Shown here piece after piece: positions 43,010 through 52,860 of a stretch of 64,000 bases of DNA. A program made the translations under genes and the position numbers. The stretch is from Arcobacter sp. F2176 (GTDB lineage Bacteria > Campylobacterota > Campylobacteria > Campylobacterales > Arcobacteraceae). Numbering within the stretch: position 1 is the stretch's first letter; every line of letters begins with the position of its first letter. The notes below the pieces were generated by a model that was not told the origin of the DNA, made no database searches, and saw nothing but the letters and a program-made list of their open reading frames with translations. The DNA is taken from assembly GCF_004116465.1 (NCBI RefSeq), contig NZ_PDJV01000001.1, positions 62,001 through 126,000 on the forward strand. The letters are read 5' to 3'.

Positions 43010-44512
43010 TTATTTAGCTTTTTTAGTTAATTTTTCAATTAATGAAGAACCAAATAAAGAGAAAATTAATAAAACTATAATAGCAATGGTAATTGGTCTT
43101 TGGAAAATATATGAAAAATCACCACCTGATATCTGTAAGGTTTGAACTAGTGAACCTTCTGCCATTTTTCCTAATAACATACCAATAACTGCTGCTGGCA
43201 CAGAAAAATTATATCTTCTAAATACCCAACCAAGCAATGCAAATACTAAAACAGTAGCAGGACCGGACATATTTCCTGTCAATCCAAATGCCCCAGCTGT
43301 TGCTAAAATTAAAACAGATGGTACAAGATATGTCATCTTGACTTTAATGATTGATGCTAATATAGGTATTAATAAAAGTCCTAATATTATTAATAAAAAT
43401 GCTTGTGCAAAGTTTGCAAATATAATTGCATATACAACATCCATTTGTTCTCTAATAAATTGTGGACCACCTGTAATATTATGCATAGCAAAGGCAGCTA
43501 ACATAACAGCCGTTGCACCACCACCTGGAATACCAAGAGCTAAAAGTGTAGCCATAGAACCAGCTTCAGATGTGCTATTTGCAGATTCTGAAGCAATAAC
43601 ACCTTTTGGATTTCCTTTTCCATAACTATCGGGATCTTTATCTCTTCTTTTAGTTTCTATATAAGATAAAAGATTTGATACTGATGAACCAACACCTGGA
43701 ACTGCACCGATAATTACACCAATTAAACTTCCTCTTATCAAAATAACAGGATAAGAAAATGCTTTTTTAAAGCCTTTTACTATGTATGAAATTCTTACTC
43801 TTCTTTGGCTTTCATCTTCAACTAAAAATTCAGATTTAACAAGTTTAAATAATTCAGAAGCTGCAAACATCCCCATCATTGCTGGAATAACAGGAATACC
43901 ATCTGCTAAGATTTCTAAGCCCATTGTTCCTCTTAAAATACCATTATCACTAAATCCTATAGTACCAACTAATAAACCTACAAGTCCTGCAATAAGACCT
44001 TTTACAACATGTTTCCCTGTTAAACTGGCAATTAAAGTAAGACCCCACAAAATAACAATAAACATTTCAGAAGGACCTAATTTTAAAACAAAAAGAGACA
44101 TTGGTTTTATTAAAAAGAAAAGTAAAACATATCCAAGTAATACACCAAAAGTAGAAGACCCAAGTGCTAGACCTAAAGCTTCATTATGTTCACCTTTTCT
44201 TGCCATTGGATAACCATCAAAAGATGTAGCAATAGCTGAGGAAGTCCCCGGTATATTCATCAATATAGCAGGAACACCAGCTCCAAACCCACTACCTGTA
44301 AATATTGCAGTTAAAAATAACATTGCTTGTAAAAAATCCATATACATTGTCATTGGCAAAAATATCGCCATTGCCATTGATGTTTGTAATCCAGGTGTTG
44401 CTCCAAAAAACAATCCAATGATAATACCAGGTATTACAACTAACCAGTATTGAGGTTCTGAAAAGAGTAGGGCAACTGCTTGTTGCGCTGAATCTAAATT
44501 AACTATATCCAT
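43010..44512 (-). CDS. tctA: Tripartite tricarboxylate transporter large membrane subunit TctA
   Basis: A 500-residue inner-membrane protein with about 11-12 helices, the permease of the tripartite tricarboxylate transporter. TctA blocks are GIIIGLFFGATPGLQTSMAMAIFLP near the start, ESANSTSEAGSMATLLALGIPGGGATAVMLAAFAMHN in the middle, and PITIAIIVLLIFSLFGS at the end. It works with TctB and a TctC-type periplasmic binding protein, driven by the ion gradient. Gene order on the minus strand is tctC-tctB-tctA-hairpin-tctC. Confidence 0.93.
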   Translation of the reverse strand: MDIVNLDSAQQAVALLFSEPQYWLVVIPGIIIGLFFGATPGLQTSMAMAIFLPMTMYMDFLQAMLFLTAIFTGSGFGAGVPAILMNIPGTSSAIATSFDGYPMARKGEHNEALGLALGSSTFGVLLGYVLLFFLIKPMSLFVLKLGPSEMFIVILWGLTLIASLTGKHVVKGLIAGLVGLLVGTIGFSDNGILRGTMGLEILADGIPVIPAMMGMFAASELFKLVKSEFLVEDESQRRVRISYIVKGFKKAFSYPVILIRGSLIGVIIGAVPGVGSSVSNLLSYIETKRRDKDPDSYGKGNPKGVIASESANSTSEAGSMATLLALGIPGGGATAVMLAAFAMHNITGGPQFIREQMDVVYAIIFANFAQAFLLIILGLLLIPILASIIKVKMTYLVPSVLILATAGAFGLTGNMSGPATVLVFALLGWVFRRYNFSVPAAVIGMLLGKMAEGSLVQTLQISGGDFSYIFQRPITIAIIVLLIFSLFGSSLIEKLTKKAK

Positions 44513-44520
44513 TTTTCTTC

Positions 44521-44961
44521 CTAATAATCAGTTGGCAAAAATGTCATAGGCATTGGATAAGGAAGCATCATTGAAAAAAAGTATGCAATAACAAAACCAT
44601 AAACCAAACTATAACCAATTACCCATGGTAATCTTTTCTCACCATGTATATATAAAGATACGGCTAAAAATAAAACTGTTCCAAGGTCAAAACCTAAGTA
44701 TTCTAAAGTAAAAACATATATAGCAAATAGAACCATTATTGGAAGTACAGTAATAAAATCATCTTTTTTTTCTAAATCTTCCTTTTGAGTAAAAAACTCA
44801 AAAATGCATAAGCAAAGTGTAATAGCAGCAATAGGAAGAATAAGAATCATATTTTCTAAGCTACTAGATGCATTATGTGCATTTAATGCATACCATAGTA
44901 CAAATGCAGCTAAGCATAGGATTACTATGCTATTAGCTATTTTTTCTTTTGATAAAGCCAT
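44521..44961 (-). CDS. tctB: Tripartite tricarboxylate transporter small membrane subunit TctB
   Basis: A 146-residue hydrophobic protein with four helices (about 10-27, 34-51, 72-90 and 105-135). The EYLGFDLGTVLFLAVSLYIHGEKR block near residue 85-108 is typical for TctB. It lies between tctC and tctA with gaps of only 8 bases on both sides. Its exact role in the complex is unclear in the family; it is needed for transport. Confidence 0.9.
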   Translation of the reverse strand: MALSKEKIANSIVILCLAAFVLWYALNAHNASSSLENMILILPIAAITLCLCIFEFFTQKEDLEKKDDFITVLPIMVLFAIYVFTLEYLGFDLGTVLFLAVSLYIHGEKRLPWVIGYSLVYGFVIAYFFSMMLPYPMPMTFLPTDY

Positions 44962-44969
44962 CTCTTAAC

Positions 44970-45968
44970 CTAGTCGTTCAATAAGTAACCGTATTGTTTA
45001 AAGAATTGATACGATTCATCTATTAATTTATTTGATTCTTCTGGTCCAGTCCAATCATAACCAATTTGATTTGATTTTAAGAATTTTTGAACATCTTTAT
45101 TATCCAAAGTTCTTTTTATTGCATCAGTTAATTCTGTATATCTTTTTGGATATTTTTCCTTAAACTCTTTTTTAACAGCAAATCCTCTCATCGAACCACT
45201 AAATACTGGAACCTGGAATCCTAAAGGTTTAACCGCTTCATTTAATGTTGGAACATCCCATTGTTTTATTCTTTCATTTTTTAATATTGCAAGTGGCTTA
45301 ATAAATTCTCTAATATTTTCACTTCCTTCTGCTGAAATTGCTATTAAGTCAACTTGTCCACCAGCAACTGCTGTTCTAGCTTTTCCACCACTACTGTATG
45401 TAACAAGATTTAAATTTTCTTGAGGAATGTTATATTTTTCTAACAATAATTTTAAAATTAAATGTCCACCAGAACCTTGAACCACAGCAGCTTTTACTGT
45501 TTTTGGGTGTTCTTTAATTGCATTTAAAACTTCTACCATATTATTGTATTTTGAATTTTTATTAACAGCAAATAATTCATAATCAAACCATTGAATATTA
45601 ATAAAGTCAAAATCAGTCATTTTGTATTTAGCACCACCTGTTAAAATTGTATTAGCTAAATAAGGTGAAAAAGTTGAAGCAAATACTGTATAACCATCTG
45701 CAGGTCTATTTAATATATAATTTGCAGCAATTTGTGTACCCGCACCTTTTTTATTGATAACTTTTATGATACCACCTAACTCATCAGATAAAAATGTTGA
45801 CATAGATCTAGCCATCCTATCCGCACTTCCCCCAATACCAAATCCAACTACTAAGTTTACTGGCTTAGATGGATATTCTTTTGCTTGTGAGCTTGTAGTT
45901 AAAAGCCCTAATCCTAATACTGAAATTGCAGCAATTTTTATTGCTGACTTCATAATACTTGTATACAT
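44970..45968 (-). CDS. tctC: Tripartite tricarboxylate transporter binding protein TctC, copy 2
   Basis: A 332-residue periplasmic binding protein with signal peptide (about 1-29, ending SQAKE) and the same blocks as copy 1: YPSKPVNLVVGFGIGGSADR, GGAKYKMTDFDFINIQWFDYE, EESNKLIDESYQFFK. It heads the tctC-tctB-tctA operon; AAGGAGTAATC precedes the ATG. The same length, identical MYTS start and identical upstream element point to duplication of gene plus promoter. The two copies differ in places across the whole protein, so the event is not very recent. Confidence 0.92.
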   Translation of the reverse strand: MYTSIMKSAIKIAAISVLGLGLLTTSSQAKEYPSKPVNLVVGFGIGGSADRMARSMSTFLSDELGGIIKVINKKGAGTQIAANYILNRPADGYTVFASTFSPYLANTILTGGAKYKMTDFDFINIQWFDYELFAVNKNSKYNNMVEVLNAIKEHPKTVKAAVVQGSGGHLILKLLLEKYNIPQENLNLVTYSSGGKARTAVAGGQVDLIAISAEGSENIREFIKPLAILKNERIKQWDVPTLNEAVKPLGFQVPVFSGSMRGFAVKKEFKEKYPKRYTELTDAIKRTLDNKDVQKFLKSNQIGYDWTGPEESNKLIDESYQFFKQYGYLLND

Positions 45969-46005
45969 GATTACTCCTTGTTTATTTATTTGAGCATCTT
46001 AACAT

Positions 46006-46028
46006 ACAAAGCTGTCATGAAACTTGCA
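46006..46028 (-). promoter_or_regulatory. Repeated 23-bp element before tctC copy 2
   Basis: Identical in all 23 bases to 42904-42926 and at the same distance from its start codon, although bases on either side differ. Conservation restricted to this block, against diverged flanks, is what a binding site under selection would show. Confidence 0.6.
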
Positions 46029-46061
46029 ATAAATACCAACTAGGATTAAGTAATTTGCCTG

Positions 46062-46067
46062 TATAAT
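46062..46067 (+). promoter_or_regulatory. -10 box of the Cache-PAS kinase gene
   Basis: TATAAT in the context TTTGCCTGTATAATCAC, an extended TG form, 41 bases before the start at 46108. Confidence 0.45.
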
Positions 46068-46107
46068 CACACTCTTAATTAATTTAACTACTGCTATCAG
46101 GATGATA

Positions 46108-48291
46108 ATGTTTTATAAAAACGAAAAAAAATTAATAGATACAATCAAATATGCTCCAATAATTTTAATTATAATTTTATTTTTAATTACTACTTATTTT
46201 GTGGAAAAATCAAATACAAAACAATTTAATGATGAAACTAAAAGAATAACAAAATTTTATAGGGATTATAATAATAATGAAATTAAACAGATTGTACATA
46301 AAGTCAATGAGTACATTAAAACAGAAGATAAAAATGCTTTAGATAATTTAAAAAAATCTTTAAAACTACAAGTTTATGATGCTTATACAATAGCAACAAA
46401 AATTTATTCAGATAATAAAAATAGAAGAACAAAAAAAGAGATTCTTGAGTTAATAAAAATTACTCTTAAAAGTATAGGGAAAGGTCAATATTTTATTATT
46501 AAAGGAAAACATTTTTTATTACAAGCTTCAAATGAAAAAATAAAAGATACTCAAAGTCTTAAAATGATTTTAAACTCCATAAATGACAATAAAGAAGGAA
46601 TTATTACTTATTCTAATTATAAAAATTCTAAAGAAACACCTTCTGAAAAAATAAGTTTTTATAAAAAATTTGAACCCTTGAATATCTATATTGGAAAAGG
46701 AGAGTACTTAGACACTTTTGAAAATAATTTAAAAAAAGAGATTATTAAATCTATACAAAATCATAATTTAAATATTAAAAAGTACATCTTTATAATAAAT
46801 TCAAATGGTATTATTTTAGCGAGTAATGACGAAAAAAGAGTTGGAAAACAAGTTAATCTGGATTTAGCATTGAAATTAAAAGACATGTTTAATAAAGATG
46901 AAGGACTATTTAATTATGAAAAATATAACGAAGGAGAATCTTTTAAAAAAACTTCATTTATAAAAATATCTAAAAAATGGAATTGGATATTAGGAAGTGG
47001 ATATGGAGATGATGAATTAAATAATTTAATTGAAGATGCAAATAAACAGTTACAAATAATGAATAAAAATAACTATTACAATATTTTATATTTTGGTATT
47101 TTTATTACAACTCTTTTATTAATTATTTCAATTTTTATTAGTAAATATATAGAAGACATTTTATTAAACTACAAATTAAAAATAAAAGATGAAGAAAAAG
47201 AGTTTAGAAATTTATTTGAAAATAGTAATATAGGTTTAGCAATAAGTAGTAGCACAGGTAAACTCTTAAATGTAAATTCAAAATTCTCAGAAATCTTAGG
47301 CTACAACTCTTCAGAAGAGATTGAAAATAGATTCTGGCACGAATTGTCAAATATAAAGCAAGACGATAAAGAATTATATTTTTATAATAAGCTTTTAGAA
47401 GAAAAAATATCTAATTATAGTCTTGAAAAAGTTTTCACAAATAAAGCTGATGAACGAAAAATAGATATCTTGATTAATGCAAACTTATTTAAAGAAAACA
47501 ATAAAATAAAATATATTTTATTTTCAATTACTGATATTACAGAAATAAAAGAAAAAGATAATTTGCTTTTTCAACAATCAAAAATGGCTTCAATGGGAGA
47601 AATGATAGCAAATATTGCACATCAATGGAGACAGCCTTTAAGTATGATTAGTACATTATCTTCTGGTCTTAAACTTCAAAAAGAACTTGATAACCTAAGT
47701 GATAGTTATTTTAACGATTCATTAGAATCAATTACAAAATCAACACAATATTTATCTCAAACAATTGATTATTTTAAAGATTTTTTTAAACCGAGTGAAA
47801 ATAAGTCTAAATTTTACATAAAAGAAGTTGTGGATAAGACTTTAGTTCTTTTATCAGCAGAATTAAAAAATAAAGATATTGAAATTCTTCAAGATATTGA
47901 AGATGTTGAATTAACATCATATGAAAACGATATAATTCAATTATTTATTAATATAATTAATAATGCTAAAGATGCCTTTGAAAGTTCATCTGTTAAAAAT
48001 AAAATCATAAGTTTAAGCACAACTTTTAATAAAGAAAAAAATATTCTTATAATTTGTATAAAAGATAGTGCAGGGGGAATTAATAGCAATATTATTGATA
48101 AAATATTTGATCCTTATTTTACAACAAAACATAGAAATATGGGTACGGGAATTGGATTATATATGGTTAGTCAAATTATAAACAAGCATTTAAAAGGTTT
48201 TATTGAGGTAAAAAATGTTAATTTTACACATCAAAATCTAGAATTAATTGGGGCAGAATTTATAATTACTATTCCTACAAATATTAAATAA
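46108..48291 (+). CDS. Cache-PAS sensor histidine kinase without adjacent regulator
   Basis: About 727 residues. First helix about 13-30; periplasmic region about 31-325 with a Cache-type double sensor (QYFIIKGKHFLLQAS; FIINSNGIILASNDEKRVG; WNWILGSGYGDDEL). Second helix about 327-350, then a PAS domain (EFRNLFENSNIGLAISSSTG...ITDITEIKE). H-box GEMIANIAHQWRQPLSMIS and ATPase domain (NIINNAKDAFESS, SAGGINSNIIDKIFDPYF, MGTGIGLYMV). The H-box subtype matches the kinase at 11950. ATG 46108 is preferred to ATG 46102, because AGG at 46099-46101 is too close to the latter. No response regulator is adjacent; a DUF302 gene follows after 9 bases. Confidence 0.85.
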   Translation: MFYKNEKKLIDTIKYAPIILIIILFLITTYFVEKSNTKQFNDETKRITKFYRDYNNNEIKQIVHKVNEYIKTEDKNALDNLKKSLKLQVYDAYTIATKIYSDNKNRRTKKEILELIKITLKSIGKGQYFIIKGKHFLLQASNEKIKDTQSLKMILNSINDNKEGIITYSNYKNSKETPSEKISFYKKFEPLNIYIGKGEYLDTFENNLKKEIIKSIQNHNLNIKKYIFIINSNGIILASNDEKRVGKQVNLDLALKLKDMFNKDEGLFNYEKYNEGESFKKTSFIKISKKWNWILGSGYGDDELNNLIEDANKQLQIMNKNNYYNILYFGIFITTLLLIISIFISKYIEDILLNYKLKIKDEEKEFRNLFENSNIGLAISSSTGKLLNVNSKFSEILGYNSSEEIENRFWHELSNIKQDDKELYFYNKLLEEKISNYSLEKVFTNKADERKIDILINANLFKENNKIKYILFSITDITEIKEKDNLLFQQSKMASMGEMIANIAHQWRQPLSMISTLSSGLKLQKELDNLSDSYFNDSLESITKSTQYLSQTIDYFKDFFKPSENKSKFYIKEVVDKTLVLLSAELKNKDIEILQDIEDVELTSYENDIIQLFINIINNAKDAFESSSVKNKIISLSTTFNKEKNILIICIKDSAGGINSNIIDKIFDPYFTTKHRNMGTGIGLYMVSQIINKHLKGFIEVKNVNFTHQNLELIGAEFIITIPTNIK

Positions 48292-48300
48292 GAGGACAAA

Positions 48301-48678
48301 ATGTTATATATTGAAAAAAGTGAAAAAAGTGTACAAGAAGTAGTAGATAAAATACAAGAAATATGTTCAAATTATAAATTTGGAGTTCAACATATTCATA
48401 AATTAAAAGAGACTTTGATTTCAAAAGGAATAGATTTTAAGAATGATTGTCAAGTATTAGATGTATGTAATCCTAATGTTGCAAATGAGTTTTTAACTGC
48501 AGATATGAGTCTGAGTTCAATAATGCCTTGTAAAATTTCAATCTATAAAGAAGATGGACAAACTATAATTGCATTAAACTCTATTGTTCAATTAGTAGAT
48601 GATATAAATCCAGATTTAATTGATCTAGCACAAAGTACTCAAAAAACTATTTTAGAACTTATTAAAGAGGTTAAATAA
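48301..48678 (+). CDS. DUF302 family protein
   Basis: A 125-residue soluble protein. The pattern SVQEVVDKIQEICSNYKFGVQHIHKLKETLISKG, then CQVLDVCNPNVANEFLTADMSLSSIMPCKISIYKEDG, fits DUF302, whose members form small alpha/beta dimers of unknown role. Three cysteines (two in the CQVLDVC pair) could bind metal or haem; some family members are redox-linked. It starts 9 bases after the kinase gene, with AGAGGAC upstream. A two-way terminator follows. Confidence 0.8.
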   Translation: MLYIEKSEKSVQEVVDKIQEICSNYKFGVQHIHKLKETLISKGIDFKNDCQVLDVCNPNVANEFLTADMSLSSIMPCKISIYKEDGQTIIALNSIVQLVDDINPDLIDLAQSTQKTILELIKEVK

Positions 48679-48686
48679 CCTCTTTA
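48664..48686. terminator. Two-way terminator after the DUF302 gene
   Basis: AAAGAGGTT (48664-48672) and AACCTCTTT (48677-48685) form a perfect 9-bp stem around AAAT, overlapping the DUF302 stop and the end of the convergent PAS gene. Confidence 0.65.
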
Positions 48687-49073
48687 TTGCATTGTTTTAT
48701 ATAATGCTTCATATTTAGTAATTTCACCTTGAGGAGGCTTTCTTCTACATGACATAAAACACTGTTCTCCTTTTTCATTTTTATAGGGATAAATAGTGGC
48801 ACAAACCCAATAAAACCCTCCAGATTTTGTTTTATTTTTTACAAAACCTTGCCAAACTTTATTATTTTTTACTGTTTCCCATAGGTCTTTAAATGCTGCT
48901 TTTGGCATATCATCATGTCGTATTATATTATGTGGTTTTCCAATTAAATCATTAAGTTCATACTCTGCAATACTACAAAACTCTTCATTTGCAAAAATAA
49001 TGTTTCCTTTAGAGTCTGTTTCACTTACTAAAAAAGCATTATCTTTTAATACAGTTTCTTTATTTAAACCCAT
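48684..49073 (-). CDS. Single PAS-domain protein, partner of the chemoreceptor
   Basis: A 129-residue protein that is one PAS domain: FLVSETDSKGNIIFANEEFCSIAEYELNDLIGKPHNIIRHDDMPKAAF, ending GGFYWVCATIYPYKNEKGE and CFMSCRRKP. It is closest to the PAS of Aer/CetB, where FAD or haem reads redox state. Its ribosome binding site lies on the stop of the chemoreceptor gene, so the two are coupled. In Campylobacter, energy taxis uses such a pair (CetB PAS protein with CetA receptor); this pair has the same logic. The ligand is not readable. Confidence 0.85.
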   Translation of the reverse strand: MGLNKETVLKDNAFLVSETDSKGNIIFANEEFCSIAEYELNDLIGKPHNIIRHDDMPKAAFKDLWETVKNNKVWQGFVKNKTKSGGFYWVCATIYPYKNEKGEQCFMSCRRKPPQGEITKYEALYKTMQ

Positions 49074-49075
49074 AA

Positions 49076-51373
49076 TTAATCCTTTTTCTTAAATAAATTA
49101 TCACAATGTATTTCTTTCATCTTATCCATTAATGTAAATACATCTTTCATAGATTCTTCTAAATTTTGTGCTACTGAAATGATTTGACCATTTTTATAAT
49201 TTCCAGCATATAAATCAGCAGAATCTTGAACCATAACATGAACTTTTTTATGTTCTTCATATAAAGTTTGCCACTCTTTAGATTTTGCTAGTTGTGTCTC
49301 TTTTGTTGAATTCAACCATTTACCTAAATCACATTCATTATGATTTTTAACAATTATTCTCTCTCCACCAGAAATGCATTGGCTAAATGCATCATTTTTA
49401 AATGAAACATGATCAGTCTTGAGTTTATTTAGTTTAAATACAAAAGCTGTATCACAGACTCTTCTTTTTGCATTTATATCAAAAGTTGTTGAATCAACTG
49501 CTTCTTGTAACTGTTTTGATAAAGATTTTGTATTAGCAGCCATTTCATTGATTTGATTAGCTAAAGATGCATTTTTTTGTGTTGCTTGATCAAGTGCATT
49601 AACCGTGTCATTTATTTGAATCATTGCAGACTCTTGCTCTTTTGTTGAAGTTGCTACTTCGTTAATTATTTTTTCAGATTGTGCAATATTTTCATTAAGA
49701 TCTTTAAAACCAGTTATCATTTTAGAGGCAACTTCTTTACCTTCTTTTGATTTTGCATTAGCGCTTTCAACTAATCTTTTAATTTCATTTGCCGCTTCTG
49801 CACTTCTTGTTGCTAAATTTCGCACTTCTGCTGCAACAACAGCAAATCCTTTTCCAGCTTCACCAGCAGTTGCTGCTTCAACTGCTGCATTTAGACTCAA
49901 AATATTTGTTTGAAATGCTATTTGGTCAATTATTGTAATTGCTTCATTTATTGTAGTTACTTCTACACTAAGTTCTTCCATAGAATCAGAGGTTTTCTTA
50001 GCCAATTCAATACCTGCATTACTAGAATTAGCAACTTTAGCTGAATATTCAAGCATTTTAGAAGTATTTACATTCCCACTTTTTATTGTAGATGTTACCT
50101 CTTCAATTGCTGCAGCTGTTTCTTCTAAAGCAGCTGCTTGTTCATTTGAAGATCTACTTAATTCAAATGAAGCACTAGAAAGTTCATCTGCACTAAAGGC
50201 TAATCTTTTAGTTGAATTATCTATTATTGAGATAACTTCATTAATAGCTGTTTGTGTAATTTTTGTCCCACCAAATAATGATGAAACAAGACCTGTTATA
50301 TTAGGAATTTCTGGTATCTTATAAGTATAATTTGCTTTTGATAATTCAATTAAGGAATCAGATAAAATAATCAGATTATTTTTTGTTGTTTCTATCATTC
50401 CATTAATTTCATCAATTAAATCATTTAACTCACTAGTTGCACCTTTTATTAATACTTTATCATTAAATAATCCAACATTAACTTTTCCAATAACATCTTT
50501 AACATTGTCTATGGCTAGCTTATCTTGGATAATATTTTGTTCAACTTTATTAATATAAAGATTAAAATTATTAGCGATATTGCCAAGTTCATCATTTGTG
50601 TGAAGTTCAATTTTTGTAATTTCATTACTATTTGCAAGTTTTTTAACTCCCAAATCAAGTTTTTGAATACTTCTTAATATATTATTAATAACAAAGAATA
50701 AATAGATAACAGAACTTATAAAAATAATTGATAGAAATATAGAAACTAATCGAAATGTATTAATTATTTCGATATCTTCCTCAATTGATTTTGTTAAATT
50801 ATCTTTTTGCAAAGTTACAAGGTTTTCAAGATTTTCTTCAAGTGTTGTTGTAAAAGTATCAACATCTTCCATGTTTTTTTCAACATCAATTGAAAAGTTT
50901 ATAAATTTAGTAAAAGTTTCTTTATCTTCTTGTGATATTTCATTTGTATTTGAAAAGTTTTTTATTAATATATCTCTATTTTCTACAGCTAATATACCAT
51001 TTTGAGCCATTTTCCTTAATGAAAATACATAATTATCGAAAACCTTATCTATATTTTTTAAAAAAATATCATTTTTAGCATCTATATTTTTATTACTAAT
51101 ATTTTCTCTAATAAGTCTGTATTTCTTTACAATAATATCTATTTCTTTAAATCCATTTTTGTCACCCATAAGTGAAATATCTGTACTTAATTCTTGTATA
51201 CTTTTTATTAAAAACTTCATTTCCTTAAATAATGAAGTTAGTTTTGTCCCTTCAATTAAATGTTTATTTGCATTCTCTATTTTTGACAAAGACACAAATA
51301 ACCCAGCACCATTAAGAATAAGTACAATAGTAAATATCGTAATTAAAATATTAGATTTACTTCTAATTTTCAT
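49076..51373 (-). CDS. Methyl-accepting chemotaxis protein with CZB zinc-binding end
   Basis: About 765 residues. Helix 1 about 8-28, then a helical periplasmic domain, a second helix near 212-235 ([20 protein letters not shown]) and HAMP. The signalling hairpin carries [23 protein letters not shown]-type heptads near residues 490-525. The C-terminus (about 655-765) is a CZB domain with a conserved His-Cys pattern ([22 protein letters not shown]), which binds zinc and senses hypochlorite or zinc in other bacteria. ATG 51373 with AAGGTGG before it is preferred over ATG 51400. A PAS gene follows. Confidence 0.9.
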   Translation of the reverse strand: MKIRSKSNILITIFTIVLILNGAGLFVSLSKIENANKHLIEGTKLTSLFKEMKFLIKSIQELSTDISLMGDKNGFKEIDIIVKKYRLIRENISNKNIDAKNDIFLKNIDKVFDNYVFSLRKMAQNGILAVENRDILIKNFSNTNEISQEDKETFTKFINFSIDVEKNMEDVDTFTTTLEENLENLVTLQKDNLTKSIEEDIEIINTFRLVSIFLSIIFISSVIYLFFVINNILRSIQKLDLGVKKLANSNEITKIELHTNDELGNIANNFNLYINKVEQNIIQDKLAIDNVKDVIGKVNVGLFNDKVLIKGATSELNDLIDEINGMIETTKNNLIILSDSLIELSKANYTYKIPEIPNITGLVSSLFGGTKITQTAINEVISIIDNSTKRLAFSADELSSASFELSRSSNEQAAALEETAAAIEEVTSTIKSGNVNTSKMLEYSAKVANSSNAGIELAKKTSDSMEELSVEVTTINEAITIIDQIAFQTNILSLNAAVEAATAGEAGKGFAVVAAEVRNLATRSAEAANEIKRLVESANAKSKEGKEVASKMITGFKDLNENIAQSEKIINEVATSTKEQESAMIQINDTVNALDQATQKNASLANQINEMAANTKSLSKQLQEAVDSTTFDINAKRRVCDTAFVFKLNKLKTDHVSFKNDAFSQCISGGERIIVKNHNECDLGKWLNSTKETQLAKSKEWQTLYEEHKKVHVMVQDSADLYAGNYKNGQIISVAQNLEESMKDVFTLMDKMKEIHCDNLFKKKD

Positions 51374-51465
51374 AAGTCCACCTTTTTTATAAAGTGACAT
51401 TGTATTAGAAATAATATAAATATTTACATAATTATATTAATAAAAAAATTTTATTTTAAATTAAT

Positions 51466-52749
51466 TTATAATTCAATAACTTCTTTTACAATTTGAAATA
51501 GATTATTAATAGAACTAATACTTACTTTTTCATCATATGAGTGTGGATTATAGATATTTGGTCCTATTGATGCAACTTTTAAATGCGGAAATTTCTCTTT
51601 AAAAATAGCACACTCTAATCCTGCATGAATAGCTCTAAATTCTGCTTTTTCATTATGTTTTTTATATATTTCATATACTGTTTGTGTAAATTCATTTTTA
51701 TCTGGCTTCCATGCTGGATATTTACCTTTTGTTTCAACTTCAAAGTTATATTTTTCTAATGTTTCTTTTGTCTCTTTTTTTATAGTATATAATTTATCAT
51801 TATCCATAGATCTAGCACTTAACTTGACAACTATTTCATTAAGTTGAGTTTTTGCAATTGCTAAGTTAATTGAAGTTTCTACTACATTTAGTTCAGGATT
51901 AAACTCTCTTACTCCATTTTCAAAATTATAAATGAAATCAATTATTTCATCACTATATATATTAAAGTGTTCAGGTATATCTTTTACTTCTGTTATGCTC
52001 ATATTTTCATGGTTTATTAGTGGTGGAGTTTTAGCTGCAATTATTGCTTTTGCATTTGCAGGAATTGAATTAATTCTTTCCCCTCCATTTAAATCTAATA
52101 ATTTACCACCACATTCTTTAATTGATTTTGCAATTAGTTTTAAGGCATTTGGTATATTTTCATGGATATTTACACCACTATGACCACCTCTTAGTTTTGA
52201 AATAGTTATTTCATACATTTTTAACTTATCATTATTGGCAATCAATTTATGAGAAGAGTGTTTAGCTATTATATCAACACCTCCTGCACATCCTATGCAA
52301 ATTTCTCCTTCTTCTTCTGAATCAAGATTTAACATAAAAGGAGATTTTATTTCAAGCTTTATGTCATTTGCACCAATTAAGCCAACTTCTTCATCAGAAG
52401 TAAAAAGGTACTCTAAATCTTTATTTTCAGCCATAAGTGCTAGCATGTAAGAACATCCAATACCATTATCTGCACCTAAAGTTGAATTCTCTGCCTTAAA
52501 AAAGCCATTGTCTTCTATTATTTTAGGAATAGTGTTATCTATTAAACAAACAATATCATAGTGTGATTGTAAACAAATCTTTGATTTTGAGTTTTTCTTT
52601 TTACAAAGGATATTATTAACTTCATCAACAAAACACTCATAATCATATTCTAAAGCGTGATTTTTAACATAATTTATAAATTCATTGTGTGTGCCACTGC
52701 ATCTTGGTATGGTTGTTATTTCTTTAAATATATCTAATACTAAATTCAA
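51466..52749 (-). CDS. pepD: M20-type aminoacyl-histidine dipeptidase (PepD-like)
   Basis: A 427-residue zinc peptidase. Metal-site motifs in order: ICLQSHYDIVCL (His, Asp), STLGADNGIGCSYMLAL (bridging Asp), TSDEEVGLIGAN (catalytic Glu-Glu), GHSGVNIHENIPNALKL (lid His) and HAGLECAIFKEKFP (final Glu/His). The family usually has about 480 residues, so this is a short member. It hydrolyses Xaa-His and some other dipeptides in the cytoplasm. The start at 52749 is divergent from the HD-GYP gene. It is transcribed alone. Confidence 0.85.
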   Translation of the reverse strand: MNLVLDIFKEITTIPRCSGTHNEFINYVKNHALEYDYECFVDEVNNILCKKKNSKSKICLQSHYDIVCLIDNTIPKIIEDNGFFKAENSTLGADNGIGCSYMLALMAENKDLEYLFTSDEEVGLIGANDIKLEIKSPFMLNLDSEEEGEICIGCAGGVDIIAKHSSHKLIANNDKLKMYEITISKLRGGHSGVNIHENIPNALKLIAKSIKECGGKLLDLNGGERINSIPANAKAIIAAKTPPLINHENMSITEVKDIPEHFNIYSDEIIDFIYNFENGVREFNPELNVVETSINLAIAKTQLNEIVVKLSARSMDNDKLYTIKKETKETLEKYNFEVETKGKYPAWKPDKNEFTQTVYEIYKKHNEKAEFRAIHAGLECAIFKEKFPHLKVASIGPNIYNPHSYDEKVSISSINNLFQIVKEVIEL

Positions 52750-52860
52750 AATAGACCTTTATTTTTTTATAATTATATCAAAAAGATTTAAATACATCAT
52801 TATTATTTTATTTCTTTTTAAGATATAATAATTGTAAACATATAATTTTTAGGAATGACT

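Noticed and set aside
43782-44213. A 143-codon antisense frame inside tctA
   Set aside because: It is the mirror of a conserved membrane-protein gene; there is no start site of its own and it has an unusual Pro/Ser/Lys composition.
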